A stretch of 64,000 nt of DNA, taken from Sorghum bicolor (Eukaryota > Streptophyta > Magnoliopsida > Poales > Poaceae). The notes under the pieces were generated by a model. The model was not told the DNA's origin. It did no database searches and saw nothing but the letters and a program-made list of their open reading frames with translations. Location: the NCBI RefSeq assembly GCF_000003195.3, contig NC_012876.2:43446396-43510395 (forward strand), written 5' to 3'. Within the stretch, counting starts at the first letter, position 1. Each line of letters starts with the position of its first letter. The position numbers were made by a program, and so were the translations under genes. Positions 42,707-55,336 of this stretch are shown piece by piece.

Positions 42707-44892
42707 CCTTTGCTCGTCCCTGAGCAAAGATGAACTCAAGAGTTTCTGTAGTGGTTTCATAACTTAAAGATACACATGCGTTCAAACAAGATCAAATCTC
42801 TGGGTTAGAGTAAACTGTTAAGACTTAAAACTTACTCATTTACCTTTCACCATGGGACTTATAACCGTCACCTCTGTCTTGAGTAGTTAAAAGATAGAAC
42901 AGTCTAGTCAAGCACCATGTCTCTTGTTCTTCGATTAACTATAGCTCTGGAGTTTTTGCAGATTTTCAAATAAAACTCAGAGATTCCTTGTATGACTCTC
43001 TCTAGTCTCTCTTTTGTGGTATTTCTGGATCCTTACCAAGGCATTAATGGTGTATGCCTTCTCTCAAAATATGTGGTATTTGTGGTATGAGGCATAGTGA
43101 CATTGCCTTTTCTCTCACCCTACTCTAACAAGGCTTTTGATATCTGGAGCTCATAGGTGGGAGACAGCTAATACATACTTACAAGACATTTATTGCATAG
43201 TCAAACCATGGATCCAGAAGAACAAGTCAATAAGTCAAATCAAGATGTGCATGTGTGGCGAATGAATGGTGTATGGTGATGATGGTGATAACAACGGTGA
43301 AAGTCTAATTCTACTTATGCTCTTTTGAGGGGATACATACCTTTCTTGCATTTGAGGCTTTTTGAGGAGAATGAGATGCTCTATATTTTCTTTTTCTTTT
43401 CTCTCAGGTGGGTATCTTGTACCCCTAATTCTACTATCGGACACATGTCCATTTTTACCTCTCGTCTCACCTTTTCTTTTCTTTCGAGGTTCCGGGCACT
43501 TGCCCCTTTTTATTTCCTCGTATCTCTTTTTTTTTCTCTTTTTTTCATTTTTTTTCTCTTTTTTTTATTAGAGCACTCATCTCATGAGATAATATAGCAA
43601 ATGGTAGTAACAAGATAACTTGAGCATTTATTTCATAGGGGAAAAATAGAAATATTTTTGGCTATTCTCTCCCAGATTAGGAGTAGAATATTTTTGGGTG
43701 GTTCTGGAGATGGAAATGGATGGATATATGTGGATGCGTACTTCCAGAGTGGGAGCAGCATGTATGAGTGAACGTGCAAGTGAATCTTGATTTTAACCAC
43801 ATGACAAGCTCCTAAGGGTCTACACAGCTTGACCACACTCAATGCTCAAAAGTAGTAAAGTAAATGTGTGGTTCATAGTCTAGCAAGCATGTATATATGG
43901 CTGTGGTAGGAATTTAAACTCTCATCATACAGGAACTCATGATGCAACATTTTAAAGATTTTCAAAGATAAAATTCTCCAGAATTCTAGCATCTCTAGGA
44001 ACAAATAAACAGCAGCTCAACCTTCCCATATCATATCCGTTAACGACTTAGACTTCAGATCAAGTACTCTTCCCACAAGTTCAGGTTTAGAGCAAATCTT
44101 AATTAATAACAGTCATGCCTAAACTTGAGAGAGATTTCAATTTTGAGAACTAATTATGGTAGAGCAACTATTCATCATTTCCATGTGAGAGCTTATCATG
44201 AGGGTTCATAGCAAATTTTATTTATTTATTTATTTAGCAAACTAAGCAAAGATATATATATAAGCACAAAATCTTTATTTGGGTTTTTACGATTATGCAT
44301 CTTTTTATTATTTGAGTAAAATATAAACGTGAGTAGAATACTTAGCTGGATAAATGGAGGTGCTCTCCCCCAAGCTGGATTTTGACGTAATTCCTTCTGA
44401 TGTAGCTAGCAGGTGGCGAAGGTATATTTGAATGTCAGCAGCACCCTGACGGCGACTAGGATGTCCTCCGTCTGCTAGTCTTCTTTGATCCTTGAATTCT
44501 GTGGAGCTCAAATAGACAACAAAGCTTGTGGAACTAGTTAAGTGTTAGCATAAATATCTAGCCTTTATCATGTTGAGTCTCCTCAATAAATATTACACTT
44601 TTTAGTGGGATCATAAATCTATTTTTATAATTTTATTTTTATAGGACAGGAATATATTTATTTCATTTTAATGCCACCACAGTGAATGTACTTATGGGTT
44701 TTATGCCATGAGCATACTCACATGGGGCTTACTATTTTTTAACATTTTTATTTTTCTTTTCGAGATGATATGAACCTGATTAACTAAGCAAACTATTTTA
44801 AGATAATTGAAAAGAAAAGGATAACTACCAAGTTTACCTCTTGGCAAGACGTTCGGTGTTTTTAAGTCCTCCGAACGGGATTCTCCGTTTTC
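42707..44892 (-). other. 3' internal noncoding region of copy C
   Basis: No gene is seen between the protease ORF and the polypurine tract. It has a T-rich run (about 43508-43570), a TTTA run near 44220, and a TATATATA run near 44252. The equivalent in E is 61664-63820, and both are conserved as a 2.2 kb block without ORFs. Confidence 0.55.
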
Positions 44893-46066
44893 TCAGTCGT
44901 CTTGGGATTCGCTGGATGGCGTAGTCGGTGGTTCCGGCGGCGCCTGCTCTTCGTGTATAACTATCTTCTTTCTGCACACCTGACTCGGTGCTACGGTCTC
45001 CTCAGGACAGTTCTGTTCAAGCTGTATGTCTTCAGACCTTACGACTTCTCCTTCATAGTCTGCCCATCCGTCCTTGATGATTTGCCTCCTCTAGTTGCGG
45101 TTGCGTCGTATTCTTCTTGCCCTGACCTGCTTAGAGTCTTCAACTATATAGTTAGGGTCAGTAAAATAGCAGCGTACCTTCTCAGAGGGGAAGTGCATGT
45201 GGACTTCTCCGATTCCAATGTAGATGATTGCTTTAGCGGTGCTGAGGAACGGTCTCCTAAGGATGATGGATGGATCGTACTTGTCTTCTCCCATGTCAAT
45301 AACCTTAAAATCATCTGGAGCTGAATGTATGTCGGTTTTAGGGGCATGGTTCCATGCAGGAGATGATAAGTGACTACGGCCATTATGTTGACGTCAGATC
45401 CGGTGTCGTAGAGTGTCTTCTGAAAATAATATCCGTTGATTGTGCACTTGATGATTGGGACACCAGGGTCGTCCTTCTTGATCAAGAAAGATGACTTGAG
45501 TTGACGATCTTGACCTCCTTGAGCTGCAGTGACCATCCTAGCTGACTCGGTACACATTTGCTTGTTCCTGTTCCTCATGTTGGTCCTTCCTTGGTTCATG
45601 TCAGGATTGCTCTAAGATTTGTGTAGTCTTGTTCTTAAAGGAAAACGTCTCCGTCCTTCCCATGATGTAGAAACTGATCTTGGCAGCACTAGCGTAGATG
45701 ATAGCTCCCGAGGTGTTCAGGAATGGCCTCCCTAGGATGATGGGTGCCCTCTCATCAGTATCAGTCTCTATCACCACGAAGTCTGCTGGAGCGTATAAGG
45801 TACCAACTCGGACGTAGAGGTTCTTCAATATTCCCTTTGGGAAACTTAGTGTCTGATCTGCAAGCTGCAAACACATGGTTGTTTCTAGGAAAGGATGTGT
45901 AAAGAATTTTTCATAGAGTACCCGGAGCATAATGTTGACGCTGGAGCCAAAGTCGCAGAGTGCTTCTAGGAAGTCCACCATGCCGATGGAGATCGGGATG
46001 ATGGTGCGTCATGGATCGCCTCTCTTGACCGGCAGAAGGTCAGTAATTACTTCCACAACGGGGTTA
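44893..46066 (-). pseudogene. Tandem retropepsin-like polyprotein, copy C
   Basis: Domain 1 (about 46060-45600) has CDFGSSVNIM and ILGRPFLNTSGA. Domain 2 (about 45460-45130) has an intact-looking YDTGSDVNIM, but a deletion near 45310 removes part of the domain and shifts the frame before ILRRPFLSTAKA. The tail ends at TGA 44893-44895. A stop falls between the domains near 45601. No RT follows. Confidence 0.72.
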
Positions 46067-47828
46067 CTCCAGTAGTTACATCCTCAAGCATTTTAGGGCA
46101 GTGATTGCCTGAGTGTCCAGTATCTCCAGTGTGTTTGTGGTTCTTCACTTGGTGGAGTCTGGGAGTTGTAAAAGTCCTTCATATTTTGCTCAAAGTGTAC
46201 CTGCTCATAGAGACAAGGCAGAGATCAAGTGCATGAGCCCTGTTGGTGGAAAACACCAACAGAGCCAAAAGTGTATTTGTTCTCTCTAATCTTAAGCATA
46301 GTGAGCAAGACAAAGTTAATGGATAATAAGATCATGAGTGTAACATTTAAAACATTTGTCAGATCATATCGCTCAACCTAATGGAAAGATAATCTATCTA
46401 TATATATGTTTTGTTTATATCTTCCAAAGATTGAGTGTGCAACATTTTAGCTATATGATTAGGAGTGTGGAATCACAAAGGTGGAAGGACTAAACATGTT
46501 GAATCAATTGGTTTGGTTAATCTAGAGTTGTAGATCATACATGTTTGTCTCTTTTATTCATGTGAATGCCAGAAATAAGGAGAAGCTTATAAAAGTGATA
46601 GTCAAGTACCTTAAGATGTTACCTTACTTGAAGAGTGATGGTACAGTATCACCTTGTGGAAGCTTTCCTCTCTTAGCGGTTGTGCATCGTGTTTGTGGCA
46701 CCCTCCATGAATCATCTCTTGTGAGCTATGCCTTCCTTGTGTAAATTGTTAAACTTTATGTGTCTCTCTCTTTGTCTCCAATGTGAGTTTATCTCAGGAC
46801 TTCCCAGGTCGATATTGAAAGTTTTCCTGCAGGGGTTAATCCAACAAAATATCTCATATCTACTATAGCATACTATCAGCTCAAAAATCAACCTAGACAC
46901 CATGTCTAATTTGATTCAGGAGGGCATTTTAACCTAAGCACCATGCTTAATTTAAAATCCCTTGGAAGTAAGATCATCATTCCTAGCTAAGCACCATGCT
47001 TAATTAAGAGATATATGAAACTACTCCAAACCTAGACATATACTAAAGCAAATAAAGGTAGCATGAGAGCATTTATAGAGATCTACTCAAGTGGAGATGA
47101 AGTAGTGTGATTAGTATTTAACAAATTGAGCATGTCTCAAAGGTAGGGACAACCAACATAGCAACATGGCAAAGGATGTTTTTATGTAAAGTACTCCCCC
47201 AAGCTAGAATTTTGCAAAATTCAAGTTTGGATGAATTTAATTCAATGTTGTATGATGATTGGTTGGACATACCTTGTTCTTGTCATTCATCCGATCTTCT
47301 TGCTCCAATCCTGCAAAGGTTAGTGACAAGAATACCCGAAGGAATATTTTTACAATTATCCTTATATGCTCAATACACAAGGTAGTGTTGCAAATAATTA
47401 AAAGCTTATGTTACGATCTGATCAGTGCTTATTTTAGGACGCTAAGCTTGTCCTTGGGAAACCATCAATTTATGTCAGTGAAGTGGTTTCCCCTCCAACG
47501 CTGACCTATATCAAGATCAACTCAACGAGATCTGCAATATTTCTTATAGACATATGCATCGACAACCGCCCTTTTAAAGTTTTTATAAATAGAAAGGAAG
47601 AGGGGGTTGGAGATCTCGAATGTGGTGATGTTGGAAAAACCAATGGATTGTGAAGATGTTGCATATGAGCATGGAGTAAATGAAGTGGCTATGAAATAAA
47701 TTCCATGCTCATTAATGCTTAGAGTGAAATCCATGTGGTATGGTGAAAATGATAAGGTGAGTGTGGTAAAAAAGGAAAAGAAAAAGGATACACGGACGAC
47801 TTGGTTCGAAACTAGCACAGCTACCCTT
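46067..47828 (-). other. Leader region of copy C without gag
   Basis: Equivalent to 1563-3358 of copy I, with no gag motif. The open frame at 47522-47818 is not supported as a gene. Confidence 0.5.
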
Positions 47829-47845
47829 CCCCGGCAACGGCGCTA
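47829..47845 (-). promoter_or_regulatory. Primer binding site, tRNA-Asp type (copy C)
   Basis: The minus strand reads TAGCGCCGTTGCCGGGG, one base off the tRNA-Asp complement seen in copy I (TGG at the start). Confidence 0.8.
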
Positions 47846-47852
47846 GAAAGCT

Positions 47853-49132
47853 TGTTGGGTATTTTAAACGCAAACAGAAAAATCCGCAAGCGCACGGATA
47901 CCGATGTAGCTTTCACCCGGGAGTATTCCAGAGTATCGATTTTCCACAGAGAACGTGAGTGTACTAATTAAGATCCAAGATCGCCCAAGGATAACTATAT
48001 AATTATTTTTGGTGGGAAGAGAGGAAGTTTCCTGAGAGTTCTCTAGTTGATCTAAGAATCAAGAATTACTTCAAGATTATCTATATCGGGACATCAGAGC
48101 ACTAACCACAGAAAGAGATGAGAAGGGGGCTAGGAAGGTCTGACTACGGTCCTACAAACACCGATCCGAACGAGGTGGAATACGTCGACCGTTAGGGCTG
48201 TCACTACCCTAGGGCTACCACAACAATCCGTGGGATTGGGTGCAATTCCAGGTAATCGCAAGACTAAACACCACGTCTAATCTATTAATTACTACTCTAG
48301 CGTTATAAAGACTAGAGCACTTGATGCAAGCGGGAATCCAATAAATAACTTGAATGTAAATAAAAGTAATTAAAGAACTTAGGAATTATGAATTGAAGAA
48401 CCTGGAGAACGATGAAGAACGAACCAGATGCTGCAAAAGTATAATGTTGAGGAAGATCCGACAGATCCGGCTCCTCCTCCGCTCTCCTCTTCTCTCTCCC
48501 TATTTTCTAGATTACAACTAGAACTAACTAGAACTAGAACTAGAGGAACTAGAACTAGAACTAGATGAACTAGAACTAGATCTAGATGAACTAGAGGTAG
48601 AACTAGAAGAACTAGAGGGATCCTCTCTACTTGGATGAAGAATTGAAACCCTAGCTTTGATTCTGTAGAAGAGGTATGATCTCCAGGGGCCAGGGGGGTC
48701 TGGTTTTATAGTCCCTTCAAGTGAATCTGGGCCGTCGGATCAAACCGACATTGATCGTGTGGTTTTCCTTGAAGTATTAGGTCGGTGGAGCATGATCCCC
48801 GAACTTCACCCTGATTGGTGGAAAGAGGTGGGCGGGCGCCCTTAGGACTAGGGCGGGCGCCCAGTGCCTGAGCCCTCTCGGCCTCCGCTTCGGTCCCGTG
48901 GCTTCTGGAGTCTTCTAGATGGTAGATAATTGTGCGGCACGTTAATATCTCTATGTAAACCCGACGTGTGGGCCTTTCTTCCATATTTCCTGATAACCCC
49001 CTGCAGAAATAGACAAACACCAAAACTTGTGGAATTCTGTCAGATAAAACCCTAAGTCTAGGTGTTGGTTGCATTTGGATCCTTTTCTATGATTAGTTGA
49101 TGGTTAAATGTGAGCATTAAGGACCGTCAACA
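47853..49132 (-). repeat. 5' LTR of copy C (1280 bp)
   Basis: TGTTGACGGTCC...ACCCAACA on the minus strand. The TATA box is TATAAAA at 48704-48710 (minus strand). The GAACTA array is at about 48516-48616. Confidence 0.92.
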
Positions 49133-49137
49133 ACATG
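49133..49137. repeat. Target site duplication of copy C, right
   Basis: ACATG, matching 41625-41629. Confidence 0.92.
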
Positions 49138-52100
49138 ATAACAAAAATAGTAGGAGTCTTATAATGCTCCGGGGCTTGCCTTCGACGTAGGTGGAAGGAC
49201 GGTGATCGGGACACTCTGGCAGATCCTCTTCCTCTTCAGCTCCTTCTCCTTGAGGTGGCTCCCTCTGCTGCTCTTCCAGCTCTGGTGGTGCGAATTCCAA
49301 GACCGTCACGCCCTTGGGTACACCTATGTATGTATGACAAGGGGATAAATATAGAGAATGCACATATGATGCATGATGTCATGATGAAGAGCCAAAGGAA
49401 CATAAAGCCGTGTACAAACATGAGTATAATGCTTATAAGGTTATGAGGATCATAAAATAACAAGTAAATGCATACTTCTTCTCTGGTAGAGAGACTAACT
49501 TAGACAAGCAATCAACCTTAGCTATTCACACACAACAACTGGGGTCATGTACAGATTAACTAGTCACAAGTTATGGCTATAACTTAAACATTAGTTGGCC
49601 AATTTAAGCAAGTAAGCACTTTTTGGAAAGCTTAACAAATTGTCTACAATTCACTTTTAGACATCCCAGAAGGATTCCCAACCGAAATAGGCTGAAACAG
49701 GCAAAGTTTGCTGGCTGTCCGGGAAAATCCAGAGAGCAAGCCCTTCGCAGCAGCTAATTGTAACATTCATAACTTTTAAACTACACATCCAATGTCATGA
49801 AATTAAAACACCAGATACATAGGTAACTTAGCTACAAGTTTGTTGTAGACAAGTTTTCCAGCAAACCTCAACTTCAAGCATTTCTTAGGTGATTTCTATT
49901 AGCTACACAGAATATGCCCTAGACAAGGCATAATTAGCAAAATAATATTTTAACACATATTAAGAATGTAACAAAGGTTCAAACCAACGTTACCAGTAGC
50001 TAGCATATGTCTAAGAAACAACATAAAACATCATGGCAAGGTTTAAACTCATTTCTATCATCACCTTTTCTATTTATTTAATTATTAAGATGATTTAATT
50101 AACATACAACACAAGTGCTCCAAAAATTCTAATAACATTACAGCATGCTATCTAAGCTACCACAAGGTTACTATAAAATTTTCATGGCTCTTGCACATGT
50201 AGATTGTGAGATACAAAAATAATAAGCTAACAATGGCATTAAAGGCATAAATGTGAAACCCTATCAAAAAGTGTCAAACAACAGATTTCAGATTTTTCTT
50301 AGCTTTGTGTACATACGATTACATCACCCAGCAAGTTTCATCATAAAAGGAGTCATATTCTATTTATTAAAAATACCACAAGAAACTCCTATTTAATCAA
50401 GAAATATTTATAACTCTACCAACAGGCATCCAAAATTCATGGTAAATTTATCAGAGCCAATACATAGCATGAAGAACAATCTCCTAAATTTGCATGGCCA
50501 TAAAACTTACAGATCCCAAGATATAATTACCCCCTATTTTCCAAGGATTAAATCATATCTATTTATTTCTGCAAAAACATGGCATTTTTTATATTTTTAA
50601 TAAAAACTAGACTAACTCAAGAACCTGAAAAAATTGGAATCACTCCATTTGGATCCATATAACTCGAGTTATGAATTTTACAAAAACATCTCATGCTCTG
50701 CAAAACAGTGAACCAGAGGGGAGAGAGTGAGAGGCCGACGGGTGGGGCCTACTGACAGACGGGACCCACGTGATAGAGAGACAGGGAAGAGAGACGAGCT
50801 CGTCGCCGGTGAATCTCGACGACGGCTTGGTCTCCGGGGAAACCGAGGGCATCTACGTGTTCCTCACATCAAGGCGAACTCGTTGACCTACTGGGCTCAC
50901 GCTCTACTAGACTCTAGGGTGCTCGCCGTCATGAATGGCGGAGCGGCGACGCTGCACGGCGTTACGTCGGTGAACTTAGGCAACGACGACCCAGTAGAGA
51001 TTGCGGACGAGCAAGAGTGAAGCAAGGCGAAGCTATAGGAAGAAAAATCACGGCTAGAGGTGAACCAGAGAGGTCTAGCCATGTTGCCGGTGATCTCTGC
51101 GAACTCCGGTGAGGTGGAGCTCGCGACGGGGTTGACAATGTGGCCTCACCAGTGCTCGGCTAAGGGAAAGAAATGGACGACGAGGTAGAGGATGTCATGG
51201 CGGAGCTCTGGGCGGGCTGGCTTGGCCGGAGACGCCGTGATGCGGCCGGGAATGCTCGCCGAAGCGCGGCGGAGCTCACCGAGTCGATGGCGGAAGGAAA
51301 ATGGAGAACTCTGAGTGAGTGGAGGTCGCGTCTGAGGCGTCCATGCGGTGCGTGGTGACTTGTGGACGACGTTGGGGCTGACAGGTGGGGTCATCGGCGA
51401 CGTACGGTCGACACTTGGCCGGACACGCGGCGGCGGACGGCGACTGTCCAAACTGAATCGGTGTCTGAAACGCGTGATCGCCGTGACTGAAACTCCAACT
51501 TCGTCGACGTTTTACTCGAGATTTACTTGATGGTTTTGGCTCGGGTTTGTTCCATTCGGAAGAGCTACATGAGTTCTACAAGAGTTCTTAAAGGATCAAG
51601 GTCTGGTTCGGCTTGGATTTCAAACTATAGAGCTCCCAAGTACCCTAGGAGCAAACTGTGTCGACTCTGACTTAGGCAAATTTGGCTAAGTGTGGAAACA
51701 ACCCTAATTTTTGCCTTGTGAGCAAATGTTGAATGTGTTCCAGGCATTTTCATAAAAAGTCATCAACACAACTTTTGTAGCTTATAAAATTTACTACAAC
51801 TTTGCTTTAGATGACAATTACATGCAAGGTATCTAAAACTGGTTTCATAAAAGATCTTTGAAAAGAGGTTTAGGGGGTCAACTAGGTCAACCTAGGGCTA
51901 ACCATGACTTAGGGGCATTTTTGGGTGAAACCTCCAACACAAACTTTGTTCAAAATGATATTCTAAACATGATTAAAGTATTTTGGAAGACAATGTGCAC
52001 TTATATGCATTGGTCACACATTACTTTCACATATAGCAAGTCACATAGCAATTCAATCACATATGACATACACAAGATGACATGTGATCATGATATGATA

Positions 52101-52179
52101 CTTATGAATGAGCATGATGATGCTTAGGTTGATGCAATGCTCATGGTTAAAATGCAAGCTAACACTAGGAGTGTTACAC
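49138..52179 (-). repeat. 5' LTR of element B, part 2
   Basis: It continues the LTR after copy C and ends GTGTTACA at 52178. It contains the stretch (49672 on) that identifies 9431-11933 as the same LTR family, and a GC-rich island at about 50720-51500. Confidence 0.85.
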
Positions 52180-52397
52180 GCCCTATCCCCTGGCCCGCTC
52201 GGCCTCCTGTTCGTTCCCGTGGCTTCTGGAGTCTTCTAGATGATAGAAAATTGCCGCACACGTTAATATCTCTATATAAACCCGACGTGTGGGACTTTCC
52301 TCCATATTTTCTGATAACCCCCTACAGAAATAGATAAACACCAAAACTCGTGAAATTCTGTCAAAAAAACCCTATGTTCGGGTGTTGGTTGCATTTG
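52180..52397 (-). repeat. Element F LTR, piece 2 of 3
   Basis: It matches the Athila-like LTR 48870-49078 (CCCGTGGCTTCTGGAGTCTTC, CCCGACGTGTGGG). It is joined on the left to B and on the right to the copia solo LTR, and it ends with ATTTG, the target duplication. Confidence 0.82.
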
Positions 52398-54670
52398 TGA
52401 AAGCCCTAGTTTGGTTTTGGATAATTGATGAAACATATGTGTACTAACCTTTGTCATGAGTGAAATATAAAGATAGGTTGGTACCCACCAAGTGATGGAG
52501 CTAGATGATGGTCATGGTGATGGAGGTGACCAAAAGATGATATTCAAGTGCTCTAACTTGGAAAAGAAGAAAGAGAAAAACAAAAAGGGCTCAAGGCAAA
52601 GGTATTTTTTTTATAGGGCCATTTTGTTTTGTCACTCAAGACACCTAGTGGGTGTGAGTGGATTTGGGATAGATAACCGTACTATAAAGAGGGAAAATCT
52701 TTAATTGCAATGGTTATCTAGGGCCACTAAGTATAAATCTCATTTGCATTTACTTAGCGCTTAGTGACGTGGTGAGATGTATGAGAAAGCCTATAAAAAT
52801 ATTTGTGAAAAGCTAACTTAAGTGTCCAATTTATTTTGGAATATTTTGGTGAAGTTAGCAACTTGAAAAGACTTGGTTTGGTACTGAGATTTCTCAAGTT
52901 GCAAAGCAGTTGAAAGAAGTCAGAATCAGTTGAAAGGAGTTAGAACTCTTCCACTCGTTGCCGCTCGTTAAAAAAAACTGCTTTGGTGCCCAAGCTAGAA
53001 ATAGTATTTGAGACATGTAACCACACAAAGCTTTCCTTCTGCATGCAAGATCTGAACGCAGTTTTGTGGTTGCTGAAAGGAAGGAGCGTTGGGCGGCTTC
53101 TGGCCTGCATGCAGGCATGCAGTGGAGAGGTAGTGCGGCAGCATGCATGGGCCCCCTGTCCCTTCTCTTTTCTTTTGGCATAGAAGGGTGCTGGTGTTTG
53201 CGTGTGATGTTCCTATCGCTGGCTTTTTCTTGTGGACTCGTGCGAGAGAAGGAGTCCTTGTGCAGCTTCCTGGATTTTTTTCATGCTTTGACTTGTTCGT
53301 GAGAGAGAGAGCCAGCGTGGGGCCCATCTACATGCATCTTGCCAGAATTAAAGAGGAGATGGACACAGCGTCGAGTTTTGGAGAGAAAAGAATTGGTGGG
53401 GCCCACAGCTAGCATGCATTGACTTTGAGTGCTCAACCTTGCTGCTGCTGCAAGTGCTGCTTCTGCCGTTCCATCCTTGTGGGACCCTTGTCCCTACCGC
53501 TGGCCAGCCACCGTGCGTGGGAAGCCAAGTGACCTGATCTATGCTTTGGTTGGCTAGCCTGTGGGACTCACCCTAGGGTCCACGCTCGTGAGAAGGTAGT
53601 GCACCTGGTGTTGCTGTTTCTGCCCGTTGCCATTTCCATCCATTGGGGCTCGTCTGCTGGTCCGCTCGGCTTTTGGCCGAGACCGAGCGCTCCCACTTAT
53701 TCCCTTCTCTTGCGAACACCAGAAACAGAACAGAGAGCTCACTCCTTTCCCCTTTTCTCTTCCAAGAAAGAACCCTAAGAAAAAGAGCTCTCCTCTCCTC
53801 TCTCACTCCCAAGGATTTGTGCTCCATTCAAGTGAGAGAGCAAGCTCTAGAGATCAATTTGAGAGCTCCAAGAAGATCTCCTCCCTCTCCTCTCCATTCC
53901 CATGGTTGGTTCTCTTTGGTGAGAGGAGTTGAGGAAACCCTAGTGTTCATGCATTTGTGATTCATATTTGTGGCACTACGTGGTGATTGTAATTGTGGAT
54001 TTCTTATTACTCTTGGTGATTGCCGTCACCTAGACGGTTGTGGATTTGTTGATTGGTGAGGGGATTTGGTGATTGTGTCCGCCCCCAATCAAGGTGATAT
54101 TTGTAAGGGGTTCTTGGGCTTATTTCCCGGCAGAGTGCCAAAAGCCACTCTAGTGGATTGCTCGTGTCATTGAGCTACCTCACTTGTGGGTAGGTTCTTG
54201 TGGTGCCCATTTGTTGGGCTAGGTTTGTGAAACACCTATTAGCCGCCGAACCACCAAGTGTTGGTCGACACAACGGGGACTAGCGTGTCGGCAAGCACGT
54301 GAACCTCGGGAGAAAAATATTGGTGTCAATATTGTGATTGGTATTCTCCCGGTGAATATATTGATATACATTGTGATTGGTTCATCCTCTACGCATCAGA
54401 ATAATTATCTCTCATCTCTTTACTTTCTTGCAAATTAGTTGTAACTAGTAGTTTTAGCTAGTTGTAACTAGTTGTAGAGAGTAGTGACATAGCCATTGCT
54501 TGTGCCTAGAGATCATAGCAACTAGAATTGTTGGATAGGTGGCTTGCAACCCTTGTAGAGCTAGAGCAAAATTGCTTTACGCCTTTTGTTATATTAATCC
54601 TTTGCTCTAGTGCCTTGTAGATTTTTTAAATAGGCTATTCACCCCCCTCTAGCCATATTAGGACCTTTCA
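52398..54670 (+). mobile_element. SIRE-like Ty1/copia solo LTR (2.27 kb)
   Basis: It begins TGAAAGCCCTAGTTTGG and ends ACCCCCCTCTAG...GACCTTTCA, flanked by ATTTG at 52393-52397 and 54671-54675. No internal region, primer site or second LTR is present, so it is what remains after recombination between two LTRs. The termini and end region resemble SIRE/Maximus-type LTRs as I know them. Frames open in 53550-53960 are not supported as genes. Confidence 0.8.
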
Positions 54671-54730
54671 ATTTGGATCATTTTCTTTATTTATTTGATG
54701 ATTAAATTTGATACTTAAGGACTGTCAACA
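54671..54730 (-). repeat. Element F LTR, piece 3 of 3
   Basis: It starts with the second ATTTG and ends GGACTGTCAACA, the LTR terminus, directly before the polypurine tract. This makes F's LTR a 3' LTR of a minus-strand element. Confidence 0.82.
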
Positions 54731-55336
54731 AACTCCCCCAAGCTTACCTCTTGCTCGTCCCTGAGCAAGGATAGACTTAGTGATGGATCAGAAATTGCTG
54801 CAATGCCTTAGAAAGTTGACGGTACACATGCTTTCAAATAGGGTCTTATCTCTAAGTTAGAGTAAACTGTTAAGACTTAAAACTTACTCATTTTACCTTT
54901 CACCATGGGGCTTGCAACCATCACTTATGTCTTGAGCAGTTAAAAGATAGAACGGTCTGGTCAAGCGCCATGTCTCTTATTCTTGATCAGCTATAGCTCT
55001 GGAGTTTTTGCAAATCTTCAAATAAAACTCAAAGATTCCTTTGTATGACTCTCTCAAATCACTCTTTTGTGGTATTTCTGGATCCTTACCAAGGCAGTGA
55101 AGGTATATGCTTTCTCTCAAAGTATGTAGTATTTGTGGTATAAGGCATAGTGACATTGCCTTCTCTCTCACCCTCTCTAATAAGGCTTGATATCTGGAGC
55201 TCATAGGTGGGAGATAAAACATACATACTTACAAGACATTTATTGCACAGTCAAACCATGGATCCAGAGAAACAAGTTAATAAGTCAAATGAAGATGTGC
55301 ATGTGTGGCGAGTGAATGGTGTATGGTGATGATGGT
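54731..55336 (-). mobile_element. Element F: internal 3' fragment
   Basis: It matches 42690-43280 of copy C (polypurine tract AAGCTTGGGGGAGTTTG on the minus strand, then the ORF-free 3' region). It is cut at 55336 by element D, inserted in the opposite direction. The rest of F should lie beyond the window. Confidence 0.8.

Larger units (their letters stand above)
41630..49132 (-). mobile_element. Copy C: complete Athila/Tat-like non-autonomous LTR element (7.5 kb)
   Basis: A complete insertion: both LTRs, primer site, protease region, polypurine tract and a perfect 5-bp target duplication. Across the shared LTR sequence I count three substitutions and one single-base indel by eye, so it is very young. 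If the usual grass rate of about 1.3e-8 per site per year applies, this is of the order of 0.1 million years. There is no gag, RT or integrase. The left LTR has lost about 220 bp. Confidence 0.92.
29948..52179 (-). mobile_element. Element B: Tekay-like chromovirus with extra 5' ORF, containing copy C
   Basis: Minus-strand order: 5' LTR (40145-52179, split by C), leader with an extra ORF, gag, pol, polypurine tract, 3' LTR (29948-33539). Without C it is about 14.7 kb, with a very long LTR of about 4.5 kb. The direct repeat GCCCTAT at 29941-29947 and 52180-52186 marks the target in F's LTR. The exact LTR ends are uncertain by a few bases, and no clear primer site was found near 40140. All coding parts are decayed. 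Confidence 0.85.

Noticed and set aside
43325..43597. Hydrophobic Phe/Leu-rich ORFs that look like membrane proteins (43325-43597, 62949-63167)
   Set aside because: They come from T-rich or A-rich runs in the non-coding 3' region of the Athila-like elements and are not conserved in length or frame.
53550..53960. Overlapping ORFs in the copia solo LTR
   Set aside because: Short, on both strands, serine/lysine-rich, without motif, and lying within an LTR defined by exact target duplications.
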